Below are positions 54,903-63,380 of a stretch of 64,000 nucleotides of DNA, one piece after another. Source of the stretch: Paenibacillus tepidiphilus (lineage in GTDB: Bacteria > Bacillota > Bacilli > Paenibacillales > Paenibacillaceae); contig NZ_VWRQ01000019.1 in assembly GCF_008635795.1 (NCBI RefSeq), positions 1-64,000 of the forward strand, in the 5' to 3' direction. Under the pieces are notes generated by a model that was not told the origin of the DNA, did not search any database, and worked only from the letters and a program-made list of their open reading frames with translations. Position numbers and translations under genes: made by a program. Positions within the stretch are counted from its first letter, which is position 1; each line of letters starts with the position of its first letter.

Positions 54903-57900
54903 ACGTATCCGCATTGCCGGATTGAAATATGAGAAGATGCTGAAGAAGTACGATGATATGATTTTGGACCTCTGTAACGAGGAAGGCCCTGCCAACACAC
55001 TGATTACACTCATGAACGGCGGGGGCAAGGGAGTCCTGCTGCAGTCCATCTTCCAGCTGCTCATCCCCAAGACACCGTGGGGCAAGGACAACGAGAACCA
55101 GGTGGAGGCCTTCTTCCATAACCATAAAAAGCAGCTCCGCCCCTATACCTTCCACGTCGCCATCGAGTGGCGGCTCGACAACAGCGACCGTGCGGAATAT
55201 ATGACGACAGGCATCGCAATGACTGCGCAAAGCTCGGCCGACCAGCTGGAGGTCAAGGTCGATTACCTGCTGTACACGCTGATGGATTACGACGAGCATG
55301 CCGAGCTCACGCTTTCGACCCTGCCGCTCTATAACCATGAGTCGGGAGCGCCGGTTCCATTCGAAACGGTGCAGCAGTTCGTGCGGGAGCGGCGCAATGA
55401 CTTCATCTATTACGGCAGCAGCAGCGCAGATTTGAAGAAATATTACGCTTATCTGGCCGAACGCGATATCCATATCGGGGAATGGCGCAATATGAAGAAG
55501 ATTAATGGTGAAGAGGGCGGCATCAAAGGCTTTTTTCAAAAGAACGACGCCTTTACCAACCACAATCTGTTCGAGAAGCTGATTATTCCCGAGATCGGGG
55601 CCGGCCTCAGCGAAGGTCTTCGTGAAGACGAAGGCTCCCTGCCCAAAATGTTCATCGACGCAGCCACCGTAGCCCAGCGTCTGCCGATGCTGGAACAGCG
55701 GGAGAAGGCGTTTGCCGAATTTACGGATTATGCCGCCCCGCTGTATGCTTTGGCCGGACAGGGGATGAAGGTGGAGGAAGGCTACCGTGACACGCAGCGG
55801 CTGGGCCGGCAGATTTATACGGTGATCCTGGATGAGCTGGCTGCGGCGGAAGCCGGTCAAGCCGCAAAGCTGCGGGAGCTGACGGAGCTGGCGCATGAGT
55901 CCCGCCAGCTGCGCTTCGAGAGTGACAATCTGAAATATCTGCGCAGCAAAGAGGAGTACGACGACAAGCAGAAAGAGTACGACCGGATCAGCGGCGATCA
56001 GCTGCGGGCGAAGCAGCGGCTGGAGGATTCGCAGGCGAAGGAGAAGACCCTGGAAGCGTCCTTCTATCTCGCCAAGCGCAGCAGCGTGCTGCGGCAGATC
56101 CACCAGTGGCGGAAGGAAATCGAAGCCATTGAAGGGTCACTGGAGATGAAGGAGCGCCAGCAGGTCATCCGCGGTGCGAAGGAAGAGCTGGCCGGGCATT
56201 GGTCGGCCGTCTCCCGGCTATGGCGGCGGGAGCAGCAGGGCTTCAGCGACCGCCGCGAGGCCTTGCAGGCCGAGGAAGCCGGCCTGCGCAAGGTCAGGGA
56301 GCGGCTGCTGCTGGAGACCGGCAGCCTTGACGGCCGAATCGGCGAGCTGACGCCGGCGATCCGGCAGTACAGCGAGGAAGCCGGCGCTTTCGCCGCGAAG
56401 TACGGCCATGAAGCAGCCGGGGCCCCGGCCGCCGCGCTGCAGCGTGCACTGCTTGCCGTCCGCAGCAATGTGGAGCGGCTGGTGGAAGGGTCCGGCAAGC
56501 GTGCGGCCGCCGAGGAACGGCGGCTGACGCTGCACAAAGCGGAGGCGGATGGCAGCGCCAGGCTTACGGTGCGCAATCAGCAGATCGAAGAGCTGAAGTC
56601 GCGGCTGGAAGCGCAGCTCGCCCGGGAGTCGCAGCTGTGGTCCCAGCTGGTGGTGCTGCTGGAGCTGTACGATGAGCATCAGCAGTATGGAGCCACCGGC
56701 TTGTTTGAAGCGAAGGCGGCTGCGGCAGAGCGGATGATCCGCCGCAGCGAAGATGCGCTGCAGCAGGTGAAGAAGCTGCGCCGGGAGTATTATCATTTGC
56801 TGATGGATGTCGAGCTGCAGCAGGAGGCCTACTGGCTGCCGAATGCAGACCTGCTGACGGTCAAGGAGCGGCTGGAGCAGCTTAAGATCAGCTCCATGCT
56901 AGGCAGCGCCTACTTGAATGACCTGCCCTATTCCGTGCGCGAGGAAGAATTGGCGCGCCAGCCGCTGCTGCCTTACGGGCTGATCCTGACCCGGCGCGAG
57001 GCGGACAAGCTGCAGCCGGAGCTGCTGGCGGAGGCTCTGCTGAAAGCGCCGGTGCCGCTCTTCGTGCGCGAGGAAATGGCCGTCTCCGGCGGGAATGCGT
57101 TCCTGCTGCCGGCGGATGAAGGCCGGCAGCTTGCGCTCCAGCCGGAGCGCTTCCGGGAATGGAAGCGCGGCAGCGGTGCCAGGCTGAAGGAGCAGGAAGA
57201 AGAGCTGCGCGAAGCGGAGGGTTATCTCGCGAAGCTGAAGGCGGTGCAGCAGGAGGCGGAGCGGCTGTACCAAAGCGAGCACTCGCAGCACCTGCGGGAC
57301 AAGCTGCGCGTGCTTGAGCTTGGGCATCAGGAGCTGCTCGCCGAGATGGAGCGGCTGAATGCCGAGCTGAGCGGCAATGAAGCGGAATGGAAGGCTGCGC
57401 AGCAGCAATTGACAGAGGCGGAGGCGGAGAAGGCCGAACTGGCAGAACGCATCCAGGCGCTGCGTGAGTGGGAGCAGCGGACCGCACGCCAGGAACGGGA
57501 CTACAAGGACAAGCAGGCGGCGGTGGAGCAGAAGACCAGACTGGCTAAGGATATCGCCGGTACAGACCGGCAGCTGGAGGTGCTGGGCTCGGAGATGGAG
57601 GGCATCCGCAAGCAGCGGGAGCAGTGGATCGGCGATACGCGTTATTCGTTGTTCCCGCGCCTGCAGAGCTGGCTGCCGGAGATTGCCTTTCCGGCCGAGC
57701 AGGAAGCTGCGGTGGCGGATGAGGAAGACATGGAGGCCGATGCAGCAGCCGGGACGGAGCTTGGGGAAGCCGTTTCTGCAGCCGGCAGCAGGCTGAAGGA
57801 ACTGCTCAGCACGCTGGAGAGCTTGCAGCAGTCGTTGACCCAGAACGAGCTGGAGATCCGCACGAGGGAAGGGAATATCAAGCGGGCCGGCGAGCAGAAG

Positions 57901-59406
57901 GATGAGCTGGAGGCTGAGCTGGCGCAAGCCGCTTCCGATTGGCGTTCATTGCCGGAGCCGCAGGATACGCCGGAGGCCATTCTGGCCGCCCGGAACCGTC
58001 AGAAGCAGGAGACCGCTGCGCTGGGCGAGGATTACCAGGGACTCCGCGAAGGCTATATCCGCGCTCAGACAGAGCTGGATCATCTGCGCAAGGAAATGAA
58101 CAAAGCGGAGAAGGCGATCAAGGAGAAGCACGAGCGCGCGCCTGAGCAGTGGAGCGGGCCGCTCGGCGGCAAGGAGGAAGAAATCCTCCGCCGCAGCCGG
58201 GACAACGACTACCGGACAGGCGAAGCCAAGAAGGCGCTGGCCGGTATGGAGCGCAGCCTGCACAGCCTGAGCAGCCACAGTAAGATGATGGAGCTGCACA
58301 CCGAAGGCCGGGTTCTGCTGCGCGATGTGCCGGAAGAAGTGCAGGCAGAGGTGCGCGGGGATTGTGAAGCTGCCGTGGGCGAGTGGCTGCAGAGAAGCAA
58401 GGCGAGCCAGGCAGCCCGCAGCGAGATCACCCGTAAAGTGCTGGACGAGAAGAACAGTCTGCTGGAGAAGATCGCTGCCAGCGGCTGGAACCGTGAGCTG
58501 GAGAGCAAGCTCCAGGACCGGCTGGGCACCGTGCACTGGGAGGATTTCCCGATTGCGCATCAAGTGCTGGAAGCGATGCTGCAGAGCTCGCGCGACCAGA
58601 TTGAGAGTATCCGCAGCGACAAGGAAGGCATGGAGCTGTCGCGGATGATGTGGAGCGGCCGGGCCGCCAAGCGGGTCGTGCAGATTCTTGATATTCTGAA
58701 GCGTATGGAACGGCGGATGATCATTCATAATGAGAACGGGCACGCCTTTCCGCTGGTCAGGCTGAACTACAAGAATCTCAGCGTCCCTAAGTCAACGGAG
58801 GATATCGAGCCGCTTGTCAGTGACTATTTCAACCGCTGCATCAGTACCTTGCTGGAGAAATACCAGAAGATTGAACAGGTCCCGGCGGCTGTTGTGAGAG
58901 AGCTGGTGAATGACGGACGCATCGTGTATACCGCCCTGCAGAACCGCTTTCCGGTGCTGCAGGTATACAAGCCGGTGACGGAAAATTATTTTCTCTATGC
59001 CGCCCCGGAAGATTATCACTATTCCGATTGGGAAGTCATCAACCGCGGGGCGCTGGATGAGGCGGTCGGCAGCGGCGGTCAACGCCAGTCCGTGCAGCTG
59101 CTGGTGGCGATGATGATTATGACGCATAAACGCGTCAACCGCGAGAACAAGGGCTGGACGGTGCTGCTGTACGACAATCCGTTCGGGGAGATGGTCTCGA
59201 ACAACGTGCTGGACCCGGTCTTCGAGATTTCCCGGGCGCTGCGGTTCCAGTGGCTGATCGTCACACCGCCGGAGCTGGTGAAGAACGACGTCAGCGTGCG
59301 GTTTGGCGTGTACTGGCAGCTGTATTTCGGCGGCGAGAAGGGAGAAATGCTGGAATCCACGCTCGTTAAGGGCGGGCGTAAGCTAATTCCGGCCACCCTG
59401 TTCTAG
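54889..59406 (+). CDS. jetC: Wadjet JetC, SMC-like ATPase
   Basis: This 1505-aa SMC-family motor extrudes DNA loops and identifies small circular DNA for cleavage. The N-terminal head has a Walker A at NGGGKGV (43-49, K47), without the usual Ser/Thr after Lys. Long coiled-coil arms fill about residues 300-1250, with a hinge-like region near 640-740. The C-terminal head has the signature SGGQ at 1395-1398 and Walker B LLYDNPF with D1429. GGGAGGAGG lies about 10 bases before the ATG. The frame is intact. Coding GC is high. Confidence 0.9.
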   Translation: MPRIERIRIAGLKYEKMLKKYDDMILDLCNEEGPANTLITLMNGGGKGVLLQSIFQLLIPKTPWGKDNENQVEAFFHNHKKQLRPYTFHVAIEWRLDNSDRAEYMTTGIAMTAQSSADQLEVKVDYLLYTLMDYDEHAELTLSTLPLYNHESGAPVPFETVQQFVRERRNDFIYYGSSSADLKKYYAYLAERDIHIGEWRNMKKINGEEGGIKGFFQKNDAFTNHNLFEKLIIPEIGAGLSEGLREDEGSLPKMFIDAATVAQRLPMLEQREKAFAEFTDYAAPLYALAGQGMKVEEGYRDTQRLGRQIYTVILDELAAAEAGQAAKLRELTELAHESRQLRFESDNLKYLRSKEEYDDKQKEYDRISGDQLRAKQRLEDSQAKEKTLEASFYLAKRSSVLRQIHQWRKEIEAIEGSLEMKERQQVIRGAKEELAGHWSAVSRLWRREQQGFSDRREALQAEEAGLRKVRERLLLETGSLDGRIGELTPAIRQYSEEAGAFAAKYGHEAAGAPAAALQRALLAVRSNVERLVEGSGKRAAAEERRLTLHKAEADGSARLTVRNQQIEELKSRLEAQLARESQLWSQLVVLLELYDEHQQYGATGLFEAKAAAAERMIRRSEDALQQVKKLRREYYHLLMDVELQQEAYWLPNADLLTVKERLEQLKISSMLGSAYLNDLPYSVREEELARQPLLPYGLILTRREADKLQPELLAEALLKAPVPLFVREEMAVSGGNAFLLPADEGRQLALQPERFREWKRGSGARLKEQEEELREAEGYLAKLKAVQQEAERLYQSEHSQHLRDKLRVLELGHQELLAEMERLNAELSGNEAEWKAAQQQLTEAEAEKAELAERIQALREWEQRTARQERDYKDKQAAVEQKTRLAKDIAGTDRQLEVLGSEMEGIRKQREQWIGDTRYSLFPRLQSWLPEIAFPAEQEAAVADEEDMEADAAAGTELGEAVSAAGSRLKELLSTLESLQQSLTQNELEIRTREGNIKRAGEQKDELEAELAQAASDWRSLPEPQDTPEAILAARNRQKQETAALGEDYQGLREGYIRAQTELDHLRKEMNKAEKAIKEKHERAPEQWSGPLGGKEEEILRRSRDNDYRTGEAKKALAGMERSLHSLSSHSKMMELHTEGRVLLRDVPEEVQAEVRGDCEAAVGEWLQRSKASQAARSEITRKVLDEKNSLLEKIAASGWNRELESKLQDRLGTVHWEDFPIAHQVLEAMLQSSRDQIESIRSDKEGMELSRMMWSGRAAKRVVQILDILKRMERRMIIHNENGHAFPLVRLNYKNLSVPKSTEDIEPLVSDYFNRCISTLLEKYQKIEQVPAAVVRELVNDGRIVYTALQNRFPVLQVYKPVTENYFLYAAPEDYHYSDWEVINRGALDEAVGSGGQRQSVQLLVAMMIMTHKRVNRENKGWTVLLYDNPFGEMVSNNVLDPVFEISRALRFQWLIVTPPELVKNDVSVRFGVYWQLYFGGEKGEMLESTLVKGGRKLIPATLF

Positions 59407-59559
59407 TAAATTGTTTATATAAGTGTGTAAGTTGGGCAAAGGAACAATGCCCAAAAGGCGGGAGTGTATTATACATGGTTGGCGCTAATTACCCGTAGTC
59501 ACGGGAAAGCTCCGCGAGAAGTCCAGTGAAAGGTTCAGTTGCCCCATTGATCCAGGCAA

Positions 59560-59643
59560 TAGTTCGATTTTCGCCACTTAATATGGACGATTTTGCTGTG
59601 ATCATTAATTTTAGCTCAATATAAGTGGCGATTGTCCAATTAA
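59560..59643. repeat. Inverted pair of dispersed-motif copies right of Wadjet
   Basis: Copies at 59560-59583 (minus) and 59621-59643 (plus) of the AAGTGGCGATTNTCCAACTA family face each other and could form a hairpin with a loop of about 37 nt. They lie about 150 bp after jetC. The whole gap 59407-60427 holds no supported gene; its content is these and the next repeats. Confidence 0.75.
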
Positions 59644-59847
59644 TTCGGTGAAGATCTCGATGTATACAAGTTGAACTTAAGATTAGCCTGAATAAGGCCG
59701 GAAAGTGAATTAAGTTATGGACTTCCGTACGCTGCCCACTCCCGTTCTCCAGATGAATACCGCTAGGTGCTGTTGAATTCGCTGGCAGCAGGCTCTATCC
59801 GGCTCTGTTTAGGTATGATGAACGAAAGGCAACCCCTATTCAACAGG

Positions 59848-60035
59848 GATAAATGTATTTCGTACAACTATTTGTTAGGTATGCACCCATTTTTGAAGGA
59901 TAGATGTATTTTGTGCAACTATAATCAGCATATTGGGAGCAAACTGCCTTAAAGCAAGAAAATAGATGCACGAAATGCAACTATAGCCGGGAAACGGCCT
60001 GTTTAGGTGGATATAGTTGTAGAAACTGCAATTAG
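59848..60035. repeat. Second dispersed repeat family, four copies
   Basis: Units near 59848-59870, 59899-59923, 59961-59985 and 60010-60035 share GATAGATGTATTTTGTGCAA-like sequence ending CAACTATA (the last is more divergent). Spacing is 50-60 bp. No unique spacers or Cas genes are present. The short ORF overlapping them is not convincing. Confidence 0.65.
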
Positions 60036-60110
60036 CAGCTTAGCAGCGGTTAGTGAGGTCATGAAGAGCTTGTTATTTCATTGCGGCTGATGGCTTCTGA
60101 AAGGCAAACT

Positions 60111-60388
60111 CTAGTTTGAAAATCGCCATTTGATTTGACCTGTGTGGAGGATAATCACGATCTACATTACAGCAGCTTAAAACGATGACATCCCGTGCTT
60201 CGCCTATCAGCTTTTACTGCGGAAAGCCATCAGGCGGAGGCCGGAACCGCAACAAGCGGTATAAATCAAGAAATCTACGGACGGGAAGCGACCGGAAGTC
60301 CAATTGTTTACTTGCGTCACGGCTAATCCCGACACAAAAATCTTTAGTTCAATCGATGTAGATGAAATTAAGTGGCAATTATCGAACT
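60111..60388. repeat. Further dispersed-motif copies
   Basis: Copies at 60111-60134 (minus) and 60365-60388 (plus) of the same motif as at 214 and 51005 frame the degenerate cruciform half at 60244-60303. The plus copy ends about 40 bp before the aldo/keto reductase start. Confidence 0.7.
60244..60303 (+). repeat. Degenerate right half of the cruciform element
   Basis: AACCGC-AACAA-GCGGT is followed by an AGAAATCT block and ends ACCGGAAGTCCAA, aligning with the right half of the element at 50840-50958. Its left half is weakly preserved or lost. Confidence 0.6.
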
Positions 60389-60427
60389 CTATGATTATAC
60401 ATTTTGAATATGAAGGAGCGAATACAC

Positions 60428-61252
60428 ATGAATCTGCAATCGACAACCAGGCTGGCAAACGGTGTAGACATGCCTTGGCTGGGACTGGGCGTGTACAAGG
60501 TGAAGGAAGGGCAAGAGGTCATTGACTCGGTAAAGGCCGCCATTGAGGCAGGCTACAGAAGCATAGATACGGCTGCCCTCTATGCGAATGAAGAAGGCGT
60601 AGGCCAGGCCATCCGCGGATCCGGCGTCAGCCGGGAGGAACTGTTCATTACGACCAAAGTATGGAACTCCGACCAGGGATATGAATCCACACTGTCCGCT
60701 TTTGAACAAAGTTTGAGCAAGCTGGGCCTGGACTATGTTGATCTGTATCTCGTGCACTGGCCGGTAAAAGGGAAGTACAAAGACACCTGGCGGGCGCTGG
60801 AGAAGCTGTATGCGGACGGCAAGGTGCGTTCCATCGGCGTCTCCAACTTCCAGATTCATCATCTGGAAGACCTGCTGGGCGAAGCCAAGGTTAAGCCGAT
60901 GGTTAACCAGGTGGAGCTGCATCCGCTGTTAAGCCAGACCGGGCTGCGGGAATACTGCGCTGCACAAGGTATTCAGATTGAGGCCTGGGCACCGCTGGCT
61001 CAGGGCCAGCTTCTTGACAACGAACTGCTGCAGCGGATTGCGGACGCCCACGGAAAGAGTATACCGCAGGTCATCATCCGCTGGGACTTGCAGAGCGGCA
61101 TTGTTACCATTCCGAAATCCATCAAGTCTGAGCGGATTGCTGCAAATGCCGATGTGTTCGACTTTGAGCTGTCCGCCGGAGAAATGGCGCAAATCGACAG
61201 CCTGAACGTTAACCGCCGGATTGGTGCCGACCCGGATAACTTCAATTTCTAG
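60428..61252 (+). CDS. Aldo/keto reductase
   Basis: This 274-aa cytosolic NADPH-dependent enzyme reduces aldehydes or ketones such as methylglyoxal. The catalytic tetrad is D47, Y52, K77 and H110. The conserved blocks VRSIGVSNF and the cofactor-binding end IPKSIKSERIAANADVFDFELS are present. It resembles Bacillus YvgN. AAGGAG precedes ATG 60428; an upstream in-frame start at 60404 has no ribosome site. It is single-gene, with a terminator after. Confidence 0.93.
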   Translation: MNLQSTTRLANGVDMPWLGLGVYKVKEGQEVIDSVKAAIEAGYRSIDTAALYANEEGVGQAIRGSGVSREELFITTKVWNSDQGYESTLSAFEQSLSKLGLDYVDLYLVHWPVKGKYKDTWRALEKLYADGKVRSIGVSNFQIHHLEDLLGEAKVKPMVNQVELHPLLSQTGLREYCAAQGIQIEAWAPLAQGQLLDNELLQRIADAHGKSIPQVIIRWDLQSGIVTIPKSIKSERIAANADVFDFELSAGEMAQIDSLNVNRRIGADPDNFNF

Positions 61253-61281
61253 AAGTTGCTTACTCTAGCTTGAGATAACAA

Positions 61282-61310
61282 ACAAGACTCAGCCGCAGGC
61301 TGAGTCTTGT
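61282..61310. terminator. Bidirectional hairpin between convergent genes
   Basis: The perfect 13-bp arms ACAAGACTCAGCC and GGCTGAGTCTTGT have a 3-nt loop. The T-run is short, but the position between convergent gene ends supports termination both ways. Confidence 0.75.
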
Positions 61311-61349
61311 TCATGTTAACGGGGAAGCGAAGAAGTACATACCAGAGAC

Positions 61350-61853
61350 TTACACCACTCCGGTTATATATTCGATGACGGAATAAGAAACGATTTGCCG
61401 GTCGCGGTAGATTGCGCTGATCGCTTCGGGCTGGCTGCTGCAGATTCCATTGTGCAGGATTGCGGCCTTGAAGCCGCGTTCCAGCGCCCCGTTCCAGGTG
61501 AAGGTCACACAATGCTCGGCGGCAAATCCGGCAATAATAACGAGCCCGGCTTTATGCTCATGCAGCACCTGTTCAAGGTCCGTCTGCCAAAAGGCGTTTG
61601 AGAATTCCTTCGGTACCCGGAGATCGCCGGGCTCAACGTGGATTTCGGGAATAATGTCTCTGGCTTCCGGCGACGTATCCTCAGATACGCCTTCCATATC
61701 CTGTACATGAATGACCGGATGGCCCTGCGAACGGAGCAGTCCGGCAACATGATTGATATATTCACAGGCCTCACTGATCTTCCAGGCCTCTTTGTGGTCT
61801 TGCAGGAACAAATTTTGCATATCTACGATGACTAAAACGGGGTTCAATGGCAT
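61350..61853 (-). CDS. Isochorismatase-fold cysteine hydrolase
   Basis: This 167-aa enzyme has the catalytic triad D11 (VIVDMQN), K82 (RVPKEFSNAFW) and C115 (GFAAEHCVTFT). Family members hydrolyse amides such as nicotinamide or N-carbamoyl compounds; the substrate here is not clear. ATG 61853 has AGAGAGG before it; the longer frame to 61928 is rejected. Confidence 0.88.
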   Translation of the reverse strand: MPLNPVLVIVDMQNLFLQDHKEAWKISEACEYINHVAGLLRSQGHPVIHVQDMEGVSEDTSPEARDIIPEIHVEPGDLRVPKEFSNAFWQTDLEQVLHEHKAGLVIIAGFAAEHCVTFTWNGALERGFKAAILHNGICSSQPEAISAIYRDRQIVSYSVIEYITGVV

Positions 61854-62129
61854 AGCCTCTCTTTCGAACGGTTCGGATTTTATCTTTTTTTTAGAATAAT
61901 GGAACAACATGGACAACTCAAGCGCCAATCTGAATATAATCTTACTATACAGAGATTCAGATGATCATAGTTTCTGTTGCAACCCACCTGCGTAATGGCT
62001 GGGACAAGCGTCCCCGCTGTATATCATGTCGGAGGCCCCAATGACCCCAAACTGTTACTGCAACAGTTCCCTGAAATGATCGATATAACCGATATATACG
62101 TAGGGAATTTACGAGGCCGGAGGATGGTT

Positions 62130-63287
62130 ATGAATAAAAAGTTTACGGTATTCGCGCTGGTAGCCATGCTGGTCTGCCTGCTGATTCCGGCAGCCGGTAC
62201 GGCGGCTGCAGATGGCATTCCGGAGCATACGGCAGCATTCTATGTCAATGATTTCGCGGACGTCATCGACCTGAAGACGGAGAATGCGCTGGTCCATGAA
62301 GGGGTGCGCCTGCACCGGGATACCGGGGCGCAGGTGGTGCTGGCCACGGTGAAGTCCACGAACGGCATGCCGATGCAGGAGTTTGCCAACGCCCTGTTCA
62401 ACCGCTGGGGTATAGGCAACGCTGCGCTGAACAACGGTGTCCTGCTGCTGCTCTCCGTGGAGGATGACAATTACTGGGCTGTGCAGGGCAAGGGGCTGAC
62501 GGAGCCCCTGAGTGATGCGAAGCTGGCACAGATATTGGCTGCCGATCTGGAGCCTGATTTTGCCAAGAAGCAGTACAGCGCCGGTGCGCGCAAGACCTAT
62601 AATACGTTAATCCGCAGTCTAGGCGGGGAGCCGGGTACCCATACCGGAAACAGGACCTATGTGGCAGATAACGCCGGCCTGTTCAAGCAGGTGACTAAAG
62701 ATTATCTCAATCAGTCGGGCAACCGGTACAGGGAAACTACAGGCAGCGGGGTCTATGTCGTTACCATTACCAATCCGGGCCAGCAAACGCTCCAGGATTA
62801 TACCTATGCCAAATTTGCTTCGGTCTATGCCGGACCCTCCGACGTGATGATCGTACTGGACATCGGTGGCGACAATTACCATGTGCTGCAGGGAAAAAAT
62901 ATTGATGGCAGCCTGACAAACAGCCTGCTCGGAGACATCCTGGACCAGGAGATGGAGCCTTATTTCGCCCAGCGGAAATATGCGGAGGGAGCGACGGCAA
63001 CGGCTAATGCCATCTATTCCTTTCTGCTGGCCCGTGCAGACCAACGAATGGATGAGGCAAAGCCGGAAGCAGCGGCTGTGCCTGCGGCTGCGGCGCTGGT
63101 AAGCCCGGAATCCACGGAGCCGGTTATCAGACAGGAGGTTCCGCCTGTTACCGCCGGGCAGGGCTTGCGGATTGTCGGACTCTTCCTGATCGGTCTCCTG
63201 TTCATCAGCCTGAGAGTCTCACTCCGCAACCGGAGAATCGGTGACGGCAATGCCAGCAGCGGCGGGGGTGTCGGCAGACACCATTAG
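62130..63287 (+). CDS. Membrane protein with two TPM domains
   Basis: This 385-aa exported protein has a signal peptide (about 1-28) and a first TPM domain (about 35-165; FYVNDFADVIDLKTENALVHEG; LLLLSVEDDNYWAVQGKGL). A second TPM domain (about 175-305; YVADNAGLFKQVTKDYLNQSG; VMIVLDIGGDNYHVLQGKNI), a linker and one helix (about 345-365) follow, then a short Gly-rich tail. TPM domains occur in photosystem repair and membrane-associated phosphatase-like proteins. A tandem pair is unusual to my knowledge. ATG 62130 has GGAGG six bases upstream. Confidence 0.85.
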   Translation: MNKKFTVFALVAMLVCLLIPAAGTAAADGIPEHTAAFYVNDFADVIDLKTENALVHEGVRLHRDTGAQVVLATVKSTNGMPMQEFANALFNRWGIGNAALNNGVLLLLSVEDDNYWAVQGKGLTEPLSDAKLAQILAADLEPDFAKKQYSAGARKTYNTLIRSLGGEPGTHTGNRTYVADNAGLFKQVTKDYLNQSGNRYRETTGSGVYVVTITNPGQQTLQDYTYAKFASVYAGPSDVMIVLDIGGDNYHVLQGKNIDGSLTNSLLGDILDQEMEPYFAQRKYAEGATATANAIYSFLLARADQRMDEAKPEAAAVPAAAALVSPESTEPVIRQEVPPVTAGQGLRIVGLFLIGLLFISLRVSLRNRRIGDGNASSGGGVGRHH

Positions 63288-63300
63288 TGAAATAGACATT

Positions 63301-63339
63301 AAAGCGGCAGGCTTCCGGTAATTGGAGACCTGCCGCTTT
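63301..63339 (+). terminator. Terminator
   Basis: AAAGCGGCAGG and CCTGCCGCTTT pair perfectly around a 17-nt loop. It closes the TPM gene. Confidence 0.85.
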
Positions 63340-63380
63340 GTTATTTACATGCTTTTTAATGAGAACAGATGAACTAGAGA

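Noticed and set aside
59767..59952. 61-aa ORF in the gap after jetC
   Set aside because: It overlaps the second repeat family and has no ribosome site.
61977..62129. N-terminal extension of the TPM protein
   Set aside because: A clear signal peptide with a GGAGG site begins at 62130; the extension would bury it.
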